In this document: one piece after another, positions 45,130 to 56,205 of the stretch
How the letters are laid out: each line of letters starts with the position of its first letter
Position numbering within the stretch: position 1 is the first letter of the stretch
Made by a program: the position numbers and the translations under genes
Assembly: GCF_030270585.1 (NCBI RefSeq)
Contig: NZ_BSYI01000002.1
Location: 1 to 64,000 of the forward strand
Source of the DNA: Paralimibaculum aggregatum
GTDB taxonomy: Bacteria; Pseudomonadota; Alphaproteobacteria; Rhodobacterales; Rhodobacteraceae
Direction: 5' to 3'
DNA length: 64,000 nt
The notes under the pieces: generated by a model
What the model saw: only the letters and a program-made list of their open reading frames with translations
Database searches by the model: none
Told to the model about the DNA's origin: nothing

Positions 45130-46434
45130 ATGCGGATCGTGATGATCGGGTCGGGCTATGTCGGCCTCGTCTCCGGCACCTGCTTCTCGGATTTCGGGCA
45201 TGATGTCGTCTGCGTCGACAACAACGCCGCCAAGATCGAGGAGCTGAGGGCCGGCCGGGTGCCGATCTTCGAGCCCGGGCTCGACGACCTGCTGGCCCGC
45301 AACACCGCCGCCGGGCGGCTCGCCTTCTCCACCGACCTGGCCGGCGCGGTGGCCGAGGCCGACGCGGTGTTCATCGCCGTCGGCACCCCGACCCGCCGCG
45401 GCGACGGCCATGCCGATCTCACCTTCGTCTATGCCGCGGCGCGCGAGATCGCGCGGCATCTCAGCGGCTACACGGTGGTGGTCACCAAGTCGACCGTGCC
45501 GGTGGGCACCAACCGCGAGGTCGGCCGGATCATCGCCGAGGTCGCGCCGGAGGCCGATGTCGACATCGCCTCCAACCCCGAATTCCTGCGCGAGGGCGCG
45601 GCGATCGAGGATTTCATGCGCCCCGACCGCGTGGTCTGCGGCACCGCCAGCCCGCGCGCGCAGGCGGTGCTCAACGAGATCTACCGCCCGCTCAACCTCC
45701 GCGAGACGCCGGTGCTGTTCACCGATGTCGAGAGCGCCGAGATGATCAAGTATGCCGCCAATGCCTTCCTGGCGACCAAGATCACCTTCATCAACGAGAT
45801 CGCCGATCTCTGCGAGAAGACCGGCGCCGACGTGCAGCAGGTCGCCAAGGGGATCGGGCTCGACGGGCGCATCGGGCCGAAATTCCTGCATCCGGGCCCG
45901 GGCTATGGCGGCTCCTGCTTCCCCAAGGACACCGCGGCGCTGGCCCAGACCGGGCGCCAGCACGCCGCGCCGGTGCGCATCGTCGAGACCGTGATGGAGG
46001 TCAACGCGGCGCGCAAGCGGGCGATGGTCGAGCGCATCATGCTGGCGATGGACGACCGCGTCGCCGGCCGGCGCATCGGCGTGCTCGGCGTCACCTTCAA
46101 GCCCAACACCGACGACATGCGCGACGCGCCGGCGCTGACCATCGTGCCGGCGCTGATCGGCGCCGGCGCCGAGGTGCGGGTCTGCGATCCGGAGGGCCGC
46201 AAGGAGGGCGAGGCGCTGCTGCCCGGGGTGATCTGGGAGGCCGACCCCTATGCCGCGGCGGCCGAGGCGGATGCGCTGGTGCTGCTGACCGAGTGGAACG
46301 CGTTCCGCGCGCTCGACCTCGTGCGGCTGAAGGCGGCCATGCACGGCGACGTGCTGGTCGACCTGCGCAACGTCTACCGCCCGGCCGAGGCGCGCGCGGC
46401 GGGCTTCGCCTACAGCTCGATCGGCCGGCGCTGA
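45130..46434 (+). CDS. UDP-glucose 6-dehydrogenase
   Basis: A 434-residue NAD-dependent enzyme that oxidises UDP-glucose to UDP-glucuronate for surface polysaccharides. The N-terminal dinucleotide fold is IGSGYVGLVSGTCFSDFGHDVVCVDNN. The catalytic Cys is C263 in GYGGSCFPKDT. The UDP-binding domain contains GVTFKPNTDDMRDAPAL. Length and order match Ugd-type enzymes. Ribosome site GGCGGAGGATGCC. It stands alone, separated from mipZ by 45 bp. A second, TviB-type sugar dehydrogenase is encoded at 58968. Confidence 0.95.
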   Translation: MRIVMIGSGYVGLVSGTCFSDFGHDVVCVDNNAAKIEELRAGRVPIFEPGLDDLLARNTAAGRLAFSTDLAGAVAEADAVFIAVGTPTRRGDGHADLTFVYAAAREIARHLSGYTVVVTKSTVPVGTNREVGRIIAEVAPEADVDIASNPEFLREGAAIEDFMRPDRVVCGTASPRAQAVLNEIYRPLNLRETPVLFTDVESAEMIKYAANAFLATKITFINEIADLCEKTGADVQQVAKGIGLDGRIGPKFLHPGPGYGGSCFPKDTAALAQTGRQHAAPVRIVETVMEVNAARKRAMVERIMLAMDDRVAGRRIGVLGVTFKPNTDDMRDAPALTIVPALIGAGAEVRVCDPEGRKEGEALLPGVIWEADPYAAAAEADALVLLTEWNAFRALDLVRLKAAMHGDVLVDLRNVYRPAEARAAGFAYSSIGRR

Positions 46435-46909
46435 GACCGCGGGCGGAGCGCCGCGCCGGGCCGGGCGCCGCGTGGCCGTCGTCCCGCCCGCGGCGCGGTC
46501 CCGCCGATCCGCCCGGTGGCAACCGGCGCCTTTGCCGCACGAAGCACGAGTGACCGGCCCCTGGCGGCGCGGCGGCGCCGGGCGGGGCCCTGCACAACCG
46601 CCGCGCCCCTTCTCCGGCCGCCTCGAGGGCGCCGCGTCCGGCGTCGCCCTGTCTCGCCCCCGCCCCGCCCGCGGCGCGTTTCGAAGTGTGCACCGGCTGC
46701 AACGGGCGCCCCTCCGCCGGGGCCCGCGAAACGCCCGCCGCCGCGCCGCGGGAGACCGGTGCCGGCCTGCGCGACGCCGGACGCGGCGCCCTGGAGGCTG
46801 CTGGAGAGGGGGGCGTTTCGCCGAAGCGGGGCGGGTTTTGCGGTCCGGCTCCGGGCGGCGGGGTGGGGCGGGCGCAGGCGCCTGCCCCGTCGTCCCGGAT
46901 CCTGGCGGA
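46435..46909. other. Convergent intergenic region with large inverted repeats
   Basis: A 475-bp gap lies between convergent genes. It contains a perfect 21-bp inverted repeat with arms at 46627-46647 and 46771-46791; one further mismatch allows extension to about 28 bp. A second 11-bp perfect inverted repeat has arms at 46726-46736 and 46811-46821, which interleave with the first. A 7-bp pair GCACCGG/CCGGTGC is nested inside. It may be a strong bidirectional terminator or a small structured RNA. I see no coding sequence. Confidence 0.6.
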
Positions 46910-48310
46910 TCAGCGGCTGGGCGCGATCGCCATGCAGTCCTTGCCCGAGGCCTCGAGCTGGCTGCAGGCGCTGCGGGCCTCGTCCGCGCCGAGGCCCTGC
47001 ACCCGCACGAGATACATCGCGCGCCCCGCCCGGCGGCGCTGGGCGATCGCCGGGCTGCCCTCGCTCAGCACCGGGATGCCGGCGCTGGCGATGGTGCGCA
47101 CGCGCCGCTCGGCGCTCTGCCGGTCGCGATAGGCGCCGAGCTGGATCTGCCAGTCCCCCGCCGCGCCGCGCGGCCGCGCCGCCGGCACCGGCACGCCGCC
47201 CGCCGGCACCACGAGGCTGCCGGCCGAGGCGAGCCGCACGGTCTTCGGCTCGGGCCGTGCCGCGCGCCGGCCGGGCGCCGGGCGCGGCAGCTCGGCATAG
47301 AGCGGCGCGTGGCGGCTGAGATCGCGCGCCGCGGCGGCGGCCGGGCTGGCGAGCGCCGAGCCGAGCGCGGCGATGCCGGTGGCGGCGGCGCCGGGCCTCG
47401 GCTGCGGCAGCGGCGCCTTCGCCACCGCGCCGTCGCCCTTGCCGGCCCGCTGCGGCGGGATCTCGGCGACCCGCGCCGGCACCCGCTTGAAGCCCATGTC
47501 GAGCAGCCGGGCGATGCGCTGGTTGCGCCAGCGCGAGCTCTTGCCGCCCATCAGCACGGCGACGACGCGCCGGTTGCCGCGCTTCGCCGCCGCCACGAGG
47601 TTGTAGCCGGCGGCGCGGGTGTAGCCGGTCTTCATCCCCTCCGCGCCGCTGTAGCTCGCGAGCAGGCGGTTGGTGGTGTAGACCCGCTTGCCGGCGGCGG
47701 TGGCCGAGCGGCGGCCGAAGATGTTGTAGTATTGCGGGAAGTCGAAATAGAGCGCGCGCGCGAGCTGCGCCATGTCGCGCGCGGTGGAGAGGTGCCCCGA
47801 CTGGGTCAGCCCGTGCGGGTTGCGGAAGGTGGTCTGCGCCATGCCGAGATCGCGGGCCTTGTTGGTCATCAGCCGGGCGAAGCCGCGCTGGCTGCCGCCG
47901 ATCGCCTCGGCCAGCGCCATCGCGGCGTCGTTGGCGGACTTGATTGCGGTGGCGCGGATCAGGCTGCGCACGCTGACCCGCTGGCCCGGGCGCATGCCCA
48001 GCTTGGAGGGCGGCTGGCGCGCCGCCTTGCGCGAGATCCGCACCTTCTGGTCGAGCCGGAGCTGGCCGGTCTCGAGCGCCTCGAAGGCGAGATAGAGCGT
48101 CATCAGCTTGGTCAGCGAGGCCGGGTGCTGGCGCCGGTCCGCGCCGCGGGCGTGGACGACCTTGCCGGTTCGCATGTCCATGACGATGGCGGCATAGGGC
48201 GCGGCCGCCGCCGGGCCGGGGGCCGCGAGCCCCGCCCCCAGCGCGACCGAGAGCGCCACCGCCATGATTCCGAATAGCCTGCGGACTGCCCGCGGTATCT
48301 CCTGCACCAT
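46910..48310 (-). CDS. D-alanyl-D-alanine carboxypeptidase with SPOR domain
   Basis: A 466-residue penicillin-binding protein of the DacA/DacF class. Signal peptide 1-37, then serine carboxypeptidase motifs S65-L-T-K68 in [10 protein letters not shown]125-A-N127 and K227-T-G. After a Pro/Ala linker (about 270-380) a C-terminal SPOR domain (about 385-466, containing [21 protein letters not shown]) would target it to denuded septal peptidoglycan. It trims pentapeptides in the periplasm, probably at division sites. Start 48310 is chosen as the beginning of the signal peptide. Confidence 0.95.
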   Translation of the reverse strand: MVQEIPRAVRRLFGIMAVALSVALGAGLAAPGPAAAAPYAAIVMDMRTGKVVHARGADRRQHPASLTKLMTLYLAFEALETGQLRLDQKVRISRKAARQPPSKLGMRPGQRVSVRSLIRATAIKSANDAAMALAEAIGGSQRGFARLMTNKARDLGMAQTTFRNPHGLTQSGHLSTARDMAQLARALYFDFPQYYNIFGRRSATAAGKRVYTTNRLLASYSGAEGMKTGYTRAAGYNLVAAAKRGNRRVVAVLMGGKSSRWRNQRIARLLDMGFKRVPARVAEIPPQRAGKGDGAVAKAPLPQPRPGAAATGIAALGSALASPAAAAARDLSRHAPLYAELPRPAPGRRAARPEPKTVRLASAGSLVVPAGGVPVPAARPRGAAGDWQIQLGAYRDRQSAERRVRTIASAGIPVLSEGSPAIAQRRRAGRAMYLVRVQGLGADEARSACSQLEASGKDCMAIAPSR

Positions 48311-48338
48311 CGCTTGCCTCTTCGCCCCTCTGGTGGGG

Positions 48339-48366
48339 GTTATCGTTATGTTGCCGGGATCGTTAA
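48339..48366 (-). promoter_or_regulatory. Possible promoter of the carboxypeptidase gene
   Basis: On the reverse strand TTAACG (48366-48361) is followed after 16 bp by GATAAC (48344-48339), about 29 bp before the start codon. Both boxes are partial matches to sigma-70-type elements. Confidence 0.3.
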
Positions 48367-48483
48367 CACCCCGTTGCCGTGCCTGCCTGTTCTGCCAGCC
48401 TAGCATAGGCCGTGACTTTAGAGAATCCCTCTTTGCTACGGCAATGCAAGGAAATTCCACGGCGGGTCGGGAGTGGGCCGGCG

Positions 48484-48560
48484 GCGAGTCGGGGCCGGGC
48501 CGGGGGCGAAGCGGGAGGCAAACCGGGGGGCGAGCCGGGGCCGGGCCGGGGGCGAAGCGG
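48484..48560 (+). repeat. 46-bp direct repeat upstream of the phasin gene
   Basis: GCGAG(T/C)CGGGGCCGGGCCGGGGGCGAAGCGGG occurs at 48484 and 48530, a 46-bp spacing, in the 434-bp gap between the carboxypeptidase and phasin genes. It is GC-rich and non-coding. Confidence 0.6.
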
Positions 48561-48622
48561 GGGCGCGCCGCGGCGCCGGCGGGGCGGACGGGCGGGCGGG
48601 CGCGAGGGCCCTTCGGAATTTT

Positions 48623-48674
48623 TTGTGCAGCGCAGCAAATCTCTCTTGACGCAGTGCAGCACAGGCCCCATCTT
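48623..48674 (+). promoter_or_regulatory. Phasin promoter with TGC-rich (PhaR-type) sites
   Basis: TTGTGCAGCGCAGCAAA (48623-48639) and GCAGTGCAGCAC (48651-48662) are TGC/GCA-rich elements of the kind bound by the PHA repressor PhaR in Paracoccus-type bacteria. They flank and overlap a promoter-like TTGACG (48646-48651), 17 bp, CATCTT (48669-48674), placed 71 bp before the phasin ATG. Control by PhaR is inferred from this pattern. Confidence 0.55.
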
Positions 48675-48744
48675 CGCTCCTGTGATACACGGGGCGCCGC
48701 CGGATGGTCCCGAGCGCCCGAGACCAGAAAGCGAGGATCATATT

Positions 48745-49176
48745 ATGAACACCGAAGCCACCCGCACCGTCGAAGAGTTCACCGCCGAAGCCCAGAAAAC
48801 CATGGAGACCTCTGTGGAGAAGATGACCCAGTCGGTCGAGGACGTCAGCAACTTCTCGCGCGAGAACGTCGAGGCCGTCGTCGCGTCCTCGAAGCGTGCC
48901 GCCAAGGCCGCCGAGGAGATGAACGCCGAGATCGCCGCCTATGCCAAGCGGTCCTACGAGGACGGCCTGGCCGCCGCGAAGGACATGACCGGCGCCAAGT
49001 CGATGACCGAGTTCTTCGAGAAGCAGACCACCTTCGCGAAATCGGCCCTCGAGGCCTATGTCGCCGAGGCGACCAAGCTCAACGAGATGATGACCTCCGC
49101 CACCAAGGAGATCTTCGAGCCGCTGAACGCGCGCTTCACCGCCGCCAGCGACATGGTCAAGTCCGAGCTCGCCTGA
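48745..49176 (+). CDS. Phasin family protein
   Basis: A 143-residue amphipathic helical protein of the phasin family, which coats polyhydroxyalkanoate granules. The family segments [41 protein letters not shown] and [24 protein letters not shown] are evident, and there is no signal peptide. It is Lys/Glu/Ala-rich. The ATG at 48745 follows GCGAGGATC. A strong terminator follows the stop, so it is monocistronic. The TGC-rich promoter supports the assignment. Confidence 0.94.
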   Translation: MNTEATRTVEEFTAEAQKTMETSVEKMTQSVEDVSNFSRENVEAVVASSKRAAKAAEEMNAEIAAYAKRSYEDGLAAAKDMTGAKSMTEFFEKQTTFAKSALEAYVAEATKLNEMMTSATKEIFEPLNARFTAASDMVKSELA

Positions 49177-49204
49177 GCCGGACCAAGAACATCGAGGGAC
49201 AGCG

Positions 49205-49230
49205 AAAAGGGGGCCCCGGCCCCCTTTTCT
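49205..49230 (+). terminator. Rho-independent terminator of the phasin gene
   Basis: AAAAGGGGG (49205-49213) pairs with CCCCCTTTT (49220-49228) around CCCCGG and ends in TTTTCT. This is the clearest classical terminator in the window. Confidence 0.85.
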
Positions 49231-49292
49231 CGTCGCACCGCATGGATATATTCAGCCCGGTGAGACAGGATGACGACAGAGCGGACGGCGTG

Positions 49293-49691
49293 ATGGACAT
49301 GCAGCTAGCACGGCAGCTTCCCGGAACGCTTTTCCGGCCCGGCCCGGCCCCGCGCCTGGCCAGCCCCGAGGACGACGAGCCGAAGGGCCCGGCCGGCCCC
49401 GGCACCGACATCGCGGTCAAGACCCGGGCGCAGACCAAGCGGCCCTCGCTCTACAAGGTGCTGCTGCTCAACGACGACTACACGCCGATGGAGTTCGTCG
49501 TCTACGTGCTCGAGCGGTTCTTCAACATGAGCACCGACAGCGCCTATCACGTGATGATGACCGTCCACACCAAGGGTGTCGCGGTGGTCGGCGTCTACCC
49601 CTACGAGGTCGCCGAGACCAAGGTGACCCAGGTGATGGACTGCGCCCGCTCGAACCAGCACCCGTTGCAGTGCACGATGGAGAAGGAGTGA
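49293..49691 (+). CDS. clpS: ATP-dependent Clp protease adaptor ClpS
   Basis: A 132-residue adaptor that delivers N-end-rule substrates to ClpAP. The conserved core is [28 protein letters not shown] with the [10 protein letters not shown]-degron pocket, and the end is [20 protein letters not shown]. The N-terminal 60 residues are an unstructured tail longer than in most ClpS proteins. I choose ATG 49293; an in-frame ATG at 49242 lies just after the phasin terminator and has no ribosome site. clpA follows after 176 bp. Confidence 0.94.
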   Translation: MDMQLARQLPGTLFRPGPAPRLASPEDDEPKGPAGPGTDIAVKTRAQTKRPSLYKVLLLNDDYTPMEFVVYVLERFFNMSTDSAYHVMMTVHTKGVAVVGVYPYEVAETKVTQVMDCARSNQHPLQCTMEKE

Positions 49692-49867
49692 CGGGGGGCT
49701 TGATCCCGCGCCGCTTTGGGAATAAGGGCGCGCCCCGCTCACGGCTTCGCAACGCTTGCGCTGCAAACTTCTTCTTGATCGCAAGCCGCTCAGGCCCAAA
49801 CTATCTGGGAGGGACTGGCCTTTCCGGCCGTGTTCCCCACAGCCCCTAGGCTAGGAAGGAGTCCGCG

Positions 49868-52189
<2,322 letters not shown>

Positions 52190-52192
52190 CCG

Positions 52193-52221
52193 CGGGCGCC
52201 CCGGCCGGCCCGGGGCGCCCG
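52193..52221 (+). terminator. Perfect 12-bp terminator hairpin after clpA
   Basis: CGGGCGCCCCGG (52193-52204) pairs perfectly with CCGGGGCGCCCG (52210-52221) around CCGGC, 4 bp after the clpA stop. It is followed by TCTCCGCTCC, with no true T-run. Confidence 0.6.
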
Positions 52222-52381
52222 TCTCCGCTCCTCCCGTCCCCGCCTCGCCGCACGCGGCGCCGGCGGGCGCGCATCCCGGGCCCCACCCGCCCGGGCAGCG
52301 CGGCGCCAGGCACCGCCGTCCCGCGGCCCCCCAGCCCGGGATGCGCGCCCGCCCCCTCCTCCCCTCCAGCGGAGCCGCCAG

Positions 52382-53470
52382 ATGCACCCTCCGATCCCTC
52401 GTGCAACGCCGCCGCGCCGGCGCGGGCCCCGAGCGGTGGGGGAGCGTGAGCCCTGCCACCGGGCGCGGCGCCGGCCGGGGTGGGTGGGGCTCGGGGCCCG
52501 CGCCGGCGCGGCGCTCGCCCTGCTCGCCGCGCTCGCCCCGGAGGCGCTGGCCGGGCCGCCCGGCCTCGCCTTCCCCGCCGCCTGCAGCCTCGGCACCGAC
52601 TGCCACATCCAGCAGCTCACCGACCGCGACCCCGGCCCCGGCGCCGCCGATCACCGCTGCGGCCAGCTCGTCTATGACGGGCACAAGGGCACCGATATCC
52701 GCCTCGTCGACCGTGCCGCGATGCTGCGCGGCGTCGATGTGCTGGCCGCCGCGCCCGGCGTGGTGCGCGGCCTGCGCGACGGGATGCCGGACCGCCGGCT
52801 CGGCGACCCGGAGGCCCCGGCGCTCGCCGGGCGGGACTGCGGCAACGGCGTCGCGATCCGCCATGACGGCGGCTGGGAGACCCAGTACTGCCACCTCGCC
52901 GAGGGCAGCATCGCCGTGCGCAGGAGCGACCGGGTGACCGCCGGCCAGCGGCTCGGGCGCATCGGCCTCTCCGGCGCCACCGAGTTCCCGCACCTGCATT
53001 TCGCGCTGCGCGATCCGGAGGGCCGCCCGGTCGACCCCTTCGACGGGCAGACCGCCGACACCCCCTGCGGCAGCGGCGGCGCCGCGCTCTGGGCCGAGCC
53101 CCTGCCCCATCCCCCCGGCGGGCTGCTCGGGCACGGCTTCCTCGACCGGATGCCGGACTATGCCGAGGTGCGCGCCGGCACCGTCGCCCGCGACGCGCTG
53201 CCCGCCGATGCGCCGGCGCTGGTGTTCTGGGTCTCGGCCTTCGGGCTGCTCGCCGGCGACCGGCTCGCGCTCACGCTCTACGGCCCGGACGGCGCGGTGC
53301 TGGCCGAGGCCGAGGACCCGCTGCCGCGGAACCGCGCCCAGCTCTTCCGCGGGGTCGGGCGCAAGGCGCGCGGCGCCTGGCCGGAGGGCCGCTACGAGGG
53401 CCTCGCGGTGATCCGCCGCGACGGCACCGAGATCGCCCGCCGCCGCGCGGTGCTGGCGGTGGTGCGCTGA
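52382..53470 (+). CDS. M23-family peptidoglycan endopeptidase (LytM-like)
   Basis: A 362-residue exported zinc metallopeptidase. After a long basic N-terminus and a hydrophobic segment (about residues 38-56), the lysostaphin-type domain (about 75-210) carries the metal ligands H and D in DGHKGTDIRL, YCHLAEG and H-x-H in FPHLHFAL. The catalytic set looks complete, so it should be an active murein hydrolase. The C-terminal 140 residues form a beta-type domain of unknown role. The start at 52382 follows GGAG; later GTG or TTG starts in the basic N-terminus are possible. Confidence 0.85.
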   Translation: MHPPIPRATPPRRRGPRAVGEREPCHRARRRPGWVGLGARAGAALALLAALAPEALAGPPGLAFPAACSLGTDCHIQQLTDRDPGPGAADHRCGQLVYDGHKGTDIRLVDRAAMLRGVDVLAAAPGVVRGLRDGMPDRRLGDPEAPALAGRDCGNGVAIRHDGGWETQYCHLAEGSIAVRRSDRVTAGQRLGRIGLSGATEFPHLHFALRDPEGRPVDPFDGQTADTPCGSGGAALWAEPLPHPPGGLLGHGFLDRMPDYAEVRAGTVARDALPADAPALVFWVSAFGLLAGDRLALTLYGPDGAVLAEAEDPLPRNRAQLFRGVGRKARGAWPEGRYEGLAVIRRDGTEIARRRAVLAVVR

Positions 53471-53735
53471 GCCGCACGCCGCCGCGGGCGCCGGGGCCCA
53501 TCCCGGGCGGCCGCGCCGCCGGAACCGCCGCACCGGCCCTGCGGCGCCGGACAGGACGCGCCCCGCGCCGCAGTCGTCGCCGCGCCCGCCGCCGCGCCCG
53601 CCGTGCCGCCACGCCCCCACCCGGATCAGCCGCGCCCTGCCCCGGCGCCCCGCCACAACACGCTGCCCGGGCGGGCGACGCACGCACCCCGCCGGACCCC
53701 GCCACCAGGGACCGCGAAGCCGCGCACGGTCGAGG

Positions 53736-56105
53736 CACGCCGTCCGGGCCGGAGGACGATGCAGACGCGCCGCCAGCGCAGGTCACCGGAAAGCAAGGCA
53801 GGCCGTGCCGCCGGACCGGTTTGGCCGGGAGCCTGACGCGGGCCCCCGCGGGCAACCTGCCAGAGGCCCGATGCAGCCGCGCCACCGAAGCACACTGCCG
53901 GAGAACGAAGCGAGCCTGCCACCGGACCGGTTCGGCAGGGAGCATGGCGCAAGCACCCCGCAGGACATGCTGTCGGAGGCGCGATGCAGCAGCACCACCG
54001 GAGCCCTCTGCCGGCGGGCGGTGCTGGCGTTCGGCAGGGAGCATGGCGCAAGCACCCCGCAGGACATGCTGCCGGAGGCACGATGCAGACGCACTACCGG
54101 AGCACACTGCCGGCGGACGGTGCAGGCGTGCCGCCAGACCAGTTTGACAGGGAGCGTGGCGCAAGCCCCCCGCAGGGCATGCTGCCGGAGGCGCGATGCA
54201 GCAGCGCCACCGGAGCCCTCTGCCGGCGGGCGGTGCTGGCGTGCCACCGGACCGGTTCGGCAGGGAACGTGGCGCGAGCCCCCCGCAGGGCAACCTGCCA
54301 GAGGCGCGACGCAGCCGCACCACCGGAGCCCACTGCCGGCGGACGGTGCTGGCGTGCCGCCGGACCGGTTCGGCCGGGCGCATGGCGCAAGCGCCCCGCA
54401 GGGCATGCTGCCGGAGGCGCGATGCAGCCGCGCCACCGGAACCCCTATCAAGGACCGTGATGCACGCGCACCGTCGGACACGCCGTCCGGGACAGGCTTG
54501 CCCGCAGCGCAGGGACACGCCGCCGGCGGGGCAACAGCACCGCGCGCCGTGAGGCACCCTGCCGGGACAAGGTTCCAGCCGCGCGCCACTCCGGCACGTT
54601 GCGGGGGCTGCACTGCAGCCGCGCACCGCCGAAACGCACCGCGGCGCAGCATTGCGGCCGCACGCCGCCGTGGCACGGTCTCGCGAGGAGCGATCCGCGC
54701 ACACCGCCAGCACACATTGTAGGCGGGCGATGCAGGCGTGCAGCCGGAGGGCATCGTCAAGCGGCGAGGCACGCGCGCGCCGTGGGGCACGCTGTCCGGA
54801 AGGACGCACAACCGCGCCGGAGTGGCGCGCCGCCGGCGGCAACAGCGCTGAGCGACAAGGCCCCCCTGTCGCGGGAGAGATGCCGCCGCGCACCGGCAAT
54901 ACGCACCGCGGGGCGATCTCGTGGCCACTGGCACCGGAATGCATCGCAGGGCGGTCTTGCGGCCGCGCGATGTCGGCGTACGGTTTCGGGGGAGATCTAT
55001 CCGCGTACACCGCCGGCGCACGGCACCAATGGGCGATGCAGGCGCGCGGCCGGAGGGCATCGTCAGGGGGCGAGGCACGCGCCCCATGGGGCACGCCGTC
55101 CGGAGGGGTGCTTGCCCGCCGCGCGGAGAGATGCCGTTGGCGGCAACAGCGCCGCACGCCATGAGGCGTCCTGACGGAGCATGGCTGCTGCCGCGTGCCG
55201 CGGGCGCGCACCGCTGGGCAGCATTGAGGCAGCGTACCGCCCGGACGCACTGTGGGGCGATATTGTGGACAACGCACCGGAGCGCATCGCGGGGCGGTGT
55301 TGCGACCGCGCGCTGCACGGCCACGGGTCCGAGGGGAGCGAACCGCTCGCACCGCTGGCGCAGGTCACCGGAGGGCGATGCAGGCGTGCGGCCGGAGGGC
55401 AACGTCAGGGGGCGAGGCACGCGCCCCATGGGGCACGCCGTCCGGAGGGGTGCTTGCCCGCCGCGCGGAGAGATGTCGCCGGCGGCGACAGCGCCGTACG
55501 CCATGAGGCATCCTGTCGGAGCATGGCTGCTGCCGCGTGCCGCGGGGGCGCATCGCTGGGCAGCATTGAGGCGACGTACCGCCCGGATGCACTGTGGGGC
55601 GATATTGTGGACACACGCACCGGAGCGCATCGCGGGGCGGTGTTGCGACCGCGCGCCGCACGGCCACGGGTCCGAGGGGTGCGATCCGCTCGCACCGCTG
55701 GCGCACATCGCCAATGGGCGATGCAGGCGCGCGGCCGGAGGCCATCGCCAGGCGGCAAGGCGCGCGCACCATGGACACGCTGTCCGTAACCCCGTGAGGA
55801 CAAAACCCGCGCCGTGGTGGCACGCCACTGGCGGCAACGGCGCCGCATGCCGTGGGGCTCCCTGCCGGGACCAAGCTGCCGCCGTGTGGCGCAGGGGTGC
55901 ACCACCGGGCGGCATTGTGGCCGCGCACCGCCGGGAGGCACCGAGGGGCGGTGTCGTGGCCATGCGCACCGGGCGCAGCGCGAGGCGGTGTTTCGGCCGC
56001 GCGCTGTCGGGGCGCGGCTTCGGCGAGAGCGACTAACGCGCACCGCCGGCGCACATCGCAGCCGGGCGATGCTGGTGCGCTGCAGGAAGGAGGTGCAGGC
56101 ACGCC
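53736..56105 (+). repeat. Higher-order repeat, unit 304-342 bp
   Basis: The landmark CACGC(C/T)GTCCGG recurs at 53736, 54479, 54788, 55092, 55434 and 55776. A second landmark GGGCGATGCAGGCG recurs at 54725, 55031, 55373 and 55716, with a decayed copy at 56064. Spacings are 304-348 bp except the first (743 bp), where the 113-bp array is inserted. Units starting at 55092 and 55434 are nearly identical over most of their length. Inside a unit, GGGC-phrases recur about every 37-39 bp (55216, 55255, 55292). Confidence 0.85.
53820..54470 (+). repeat. 113-bp minisatellite, six copies
   Basis: Aligned on the phrase ACCGGTTCGGCAGGGA, copies fall at 53820, 53931, 54030, 54143, 54256 and 54369. Spacings are 111, 99, 113, 113 and 113 bp. 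The 99-bp unit has lost about 14 bp (the TGCCACCGGACCGG part). Other shared phrases are GGCGCAAGC-CCCCGCAGG, CTGCCGGAGGCGCGATGCAG and CACCGGAGCC. Because 113 is not a multiple of three, no single reading frame is conserved. Confidence 0.88.
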
Positions 56106-56205
56106 GGCGGAGAACACCGCCGGGCGGAGTGATCTGCGCCTCCGCTGCCGCGGCATGCAGGGGCGCGGAGGGAAGCTGGCGCGCACGGCCCGGCACCTCC
56201 CGGGG

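Noticed and set aside
53271-55352. Long reverse-strand frames (about 690-730 codons) through the satellite block
   Set aside because: The repeat unit of 113 bp is not a multiple of three, so the same peptide does not recur in frame. Several overlapping frames are equally open, and there is no ribosome site or family match.
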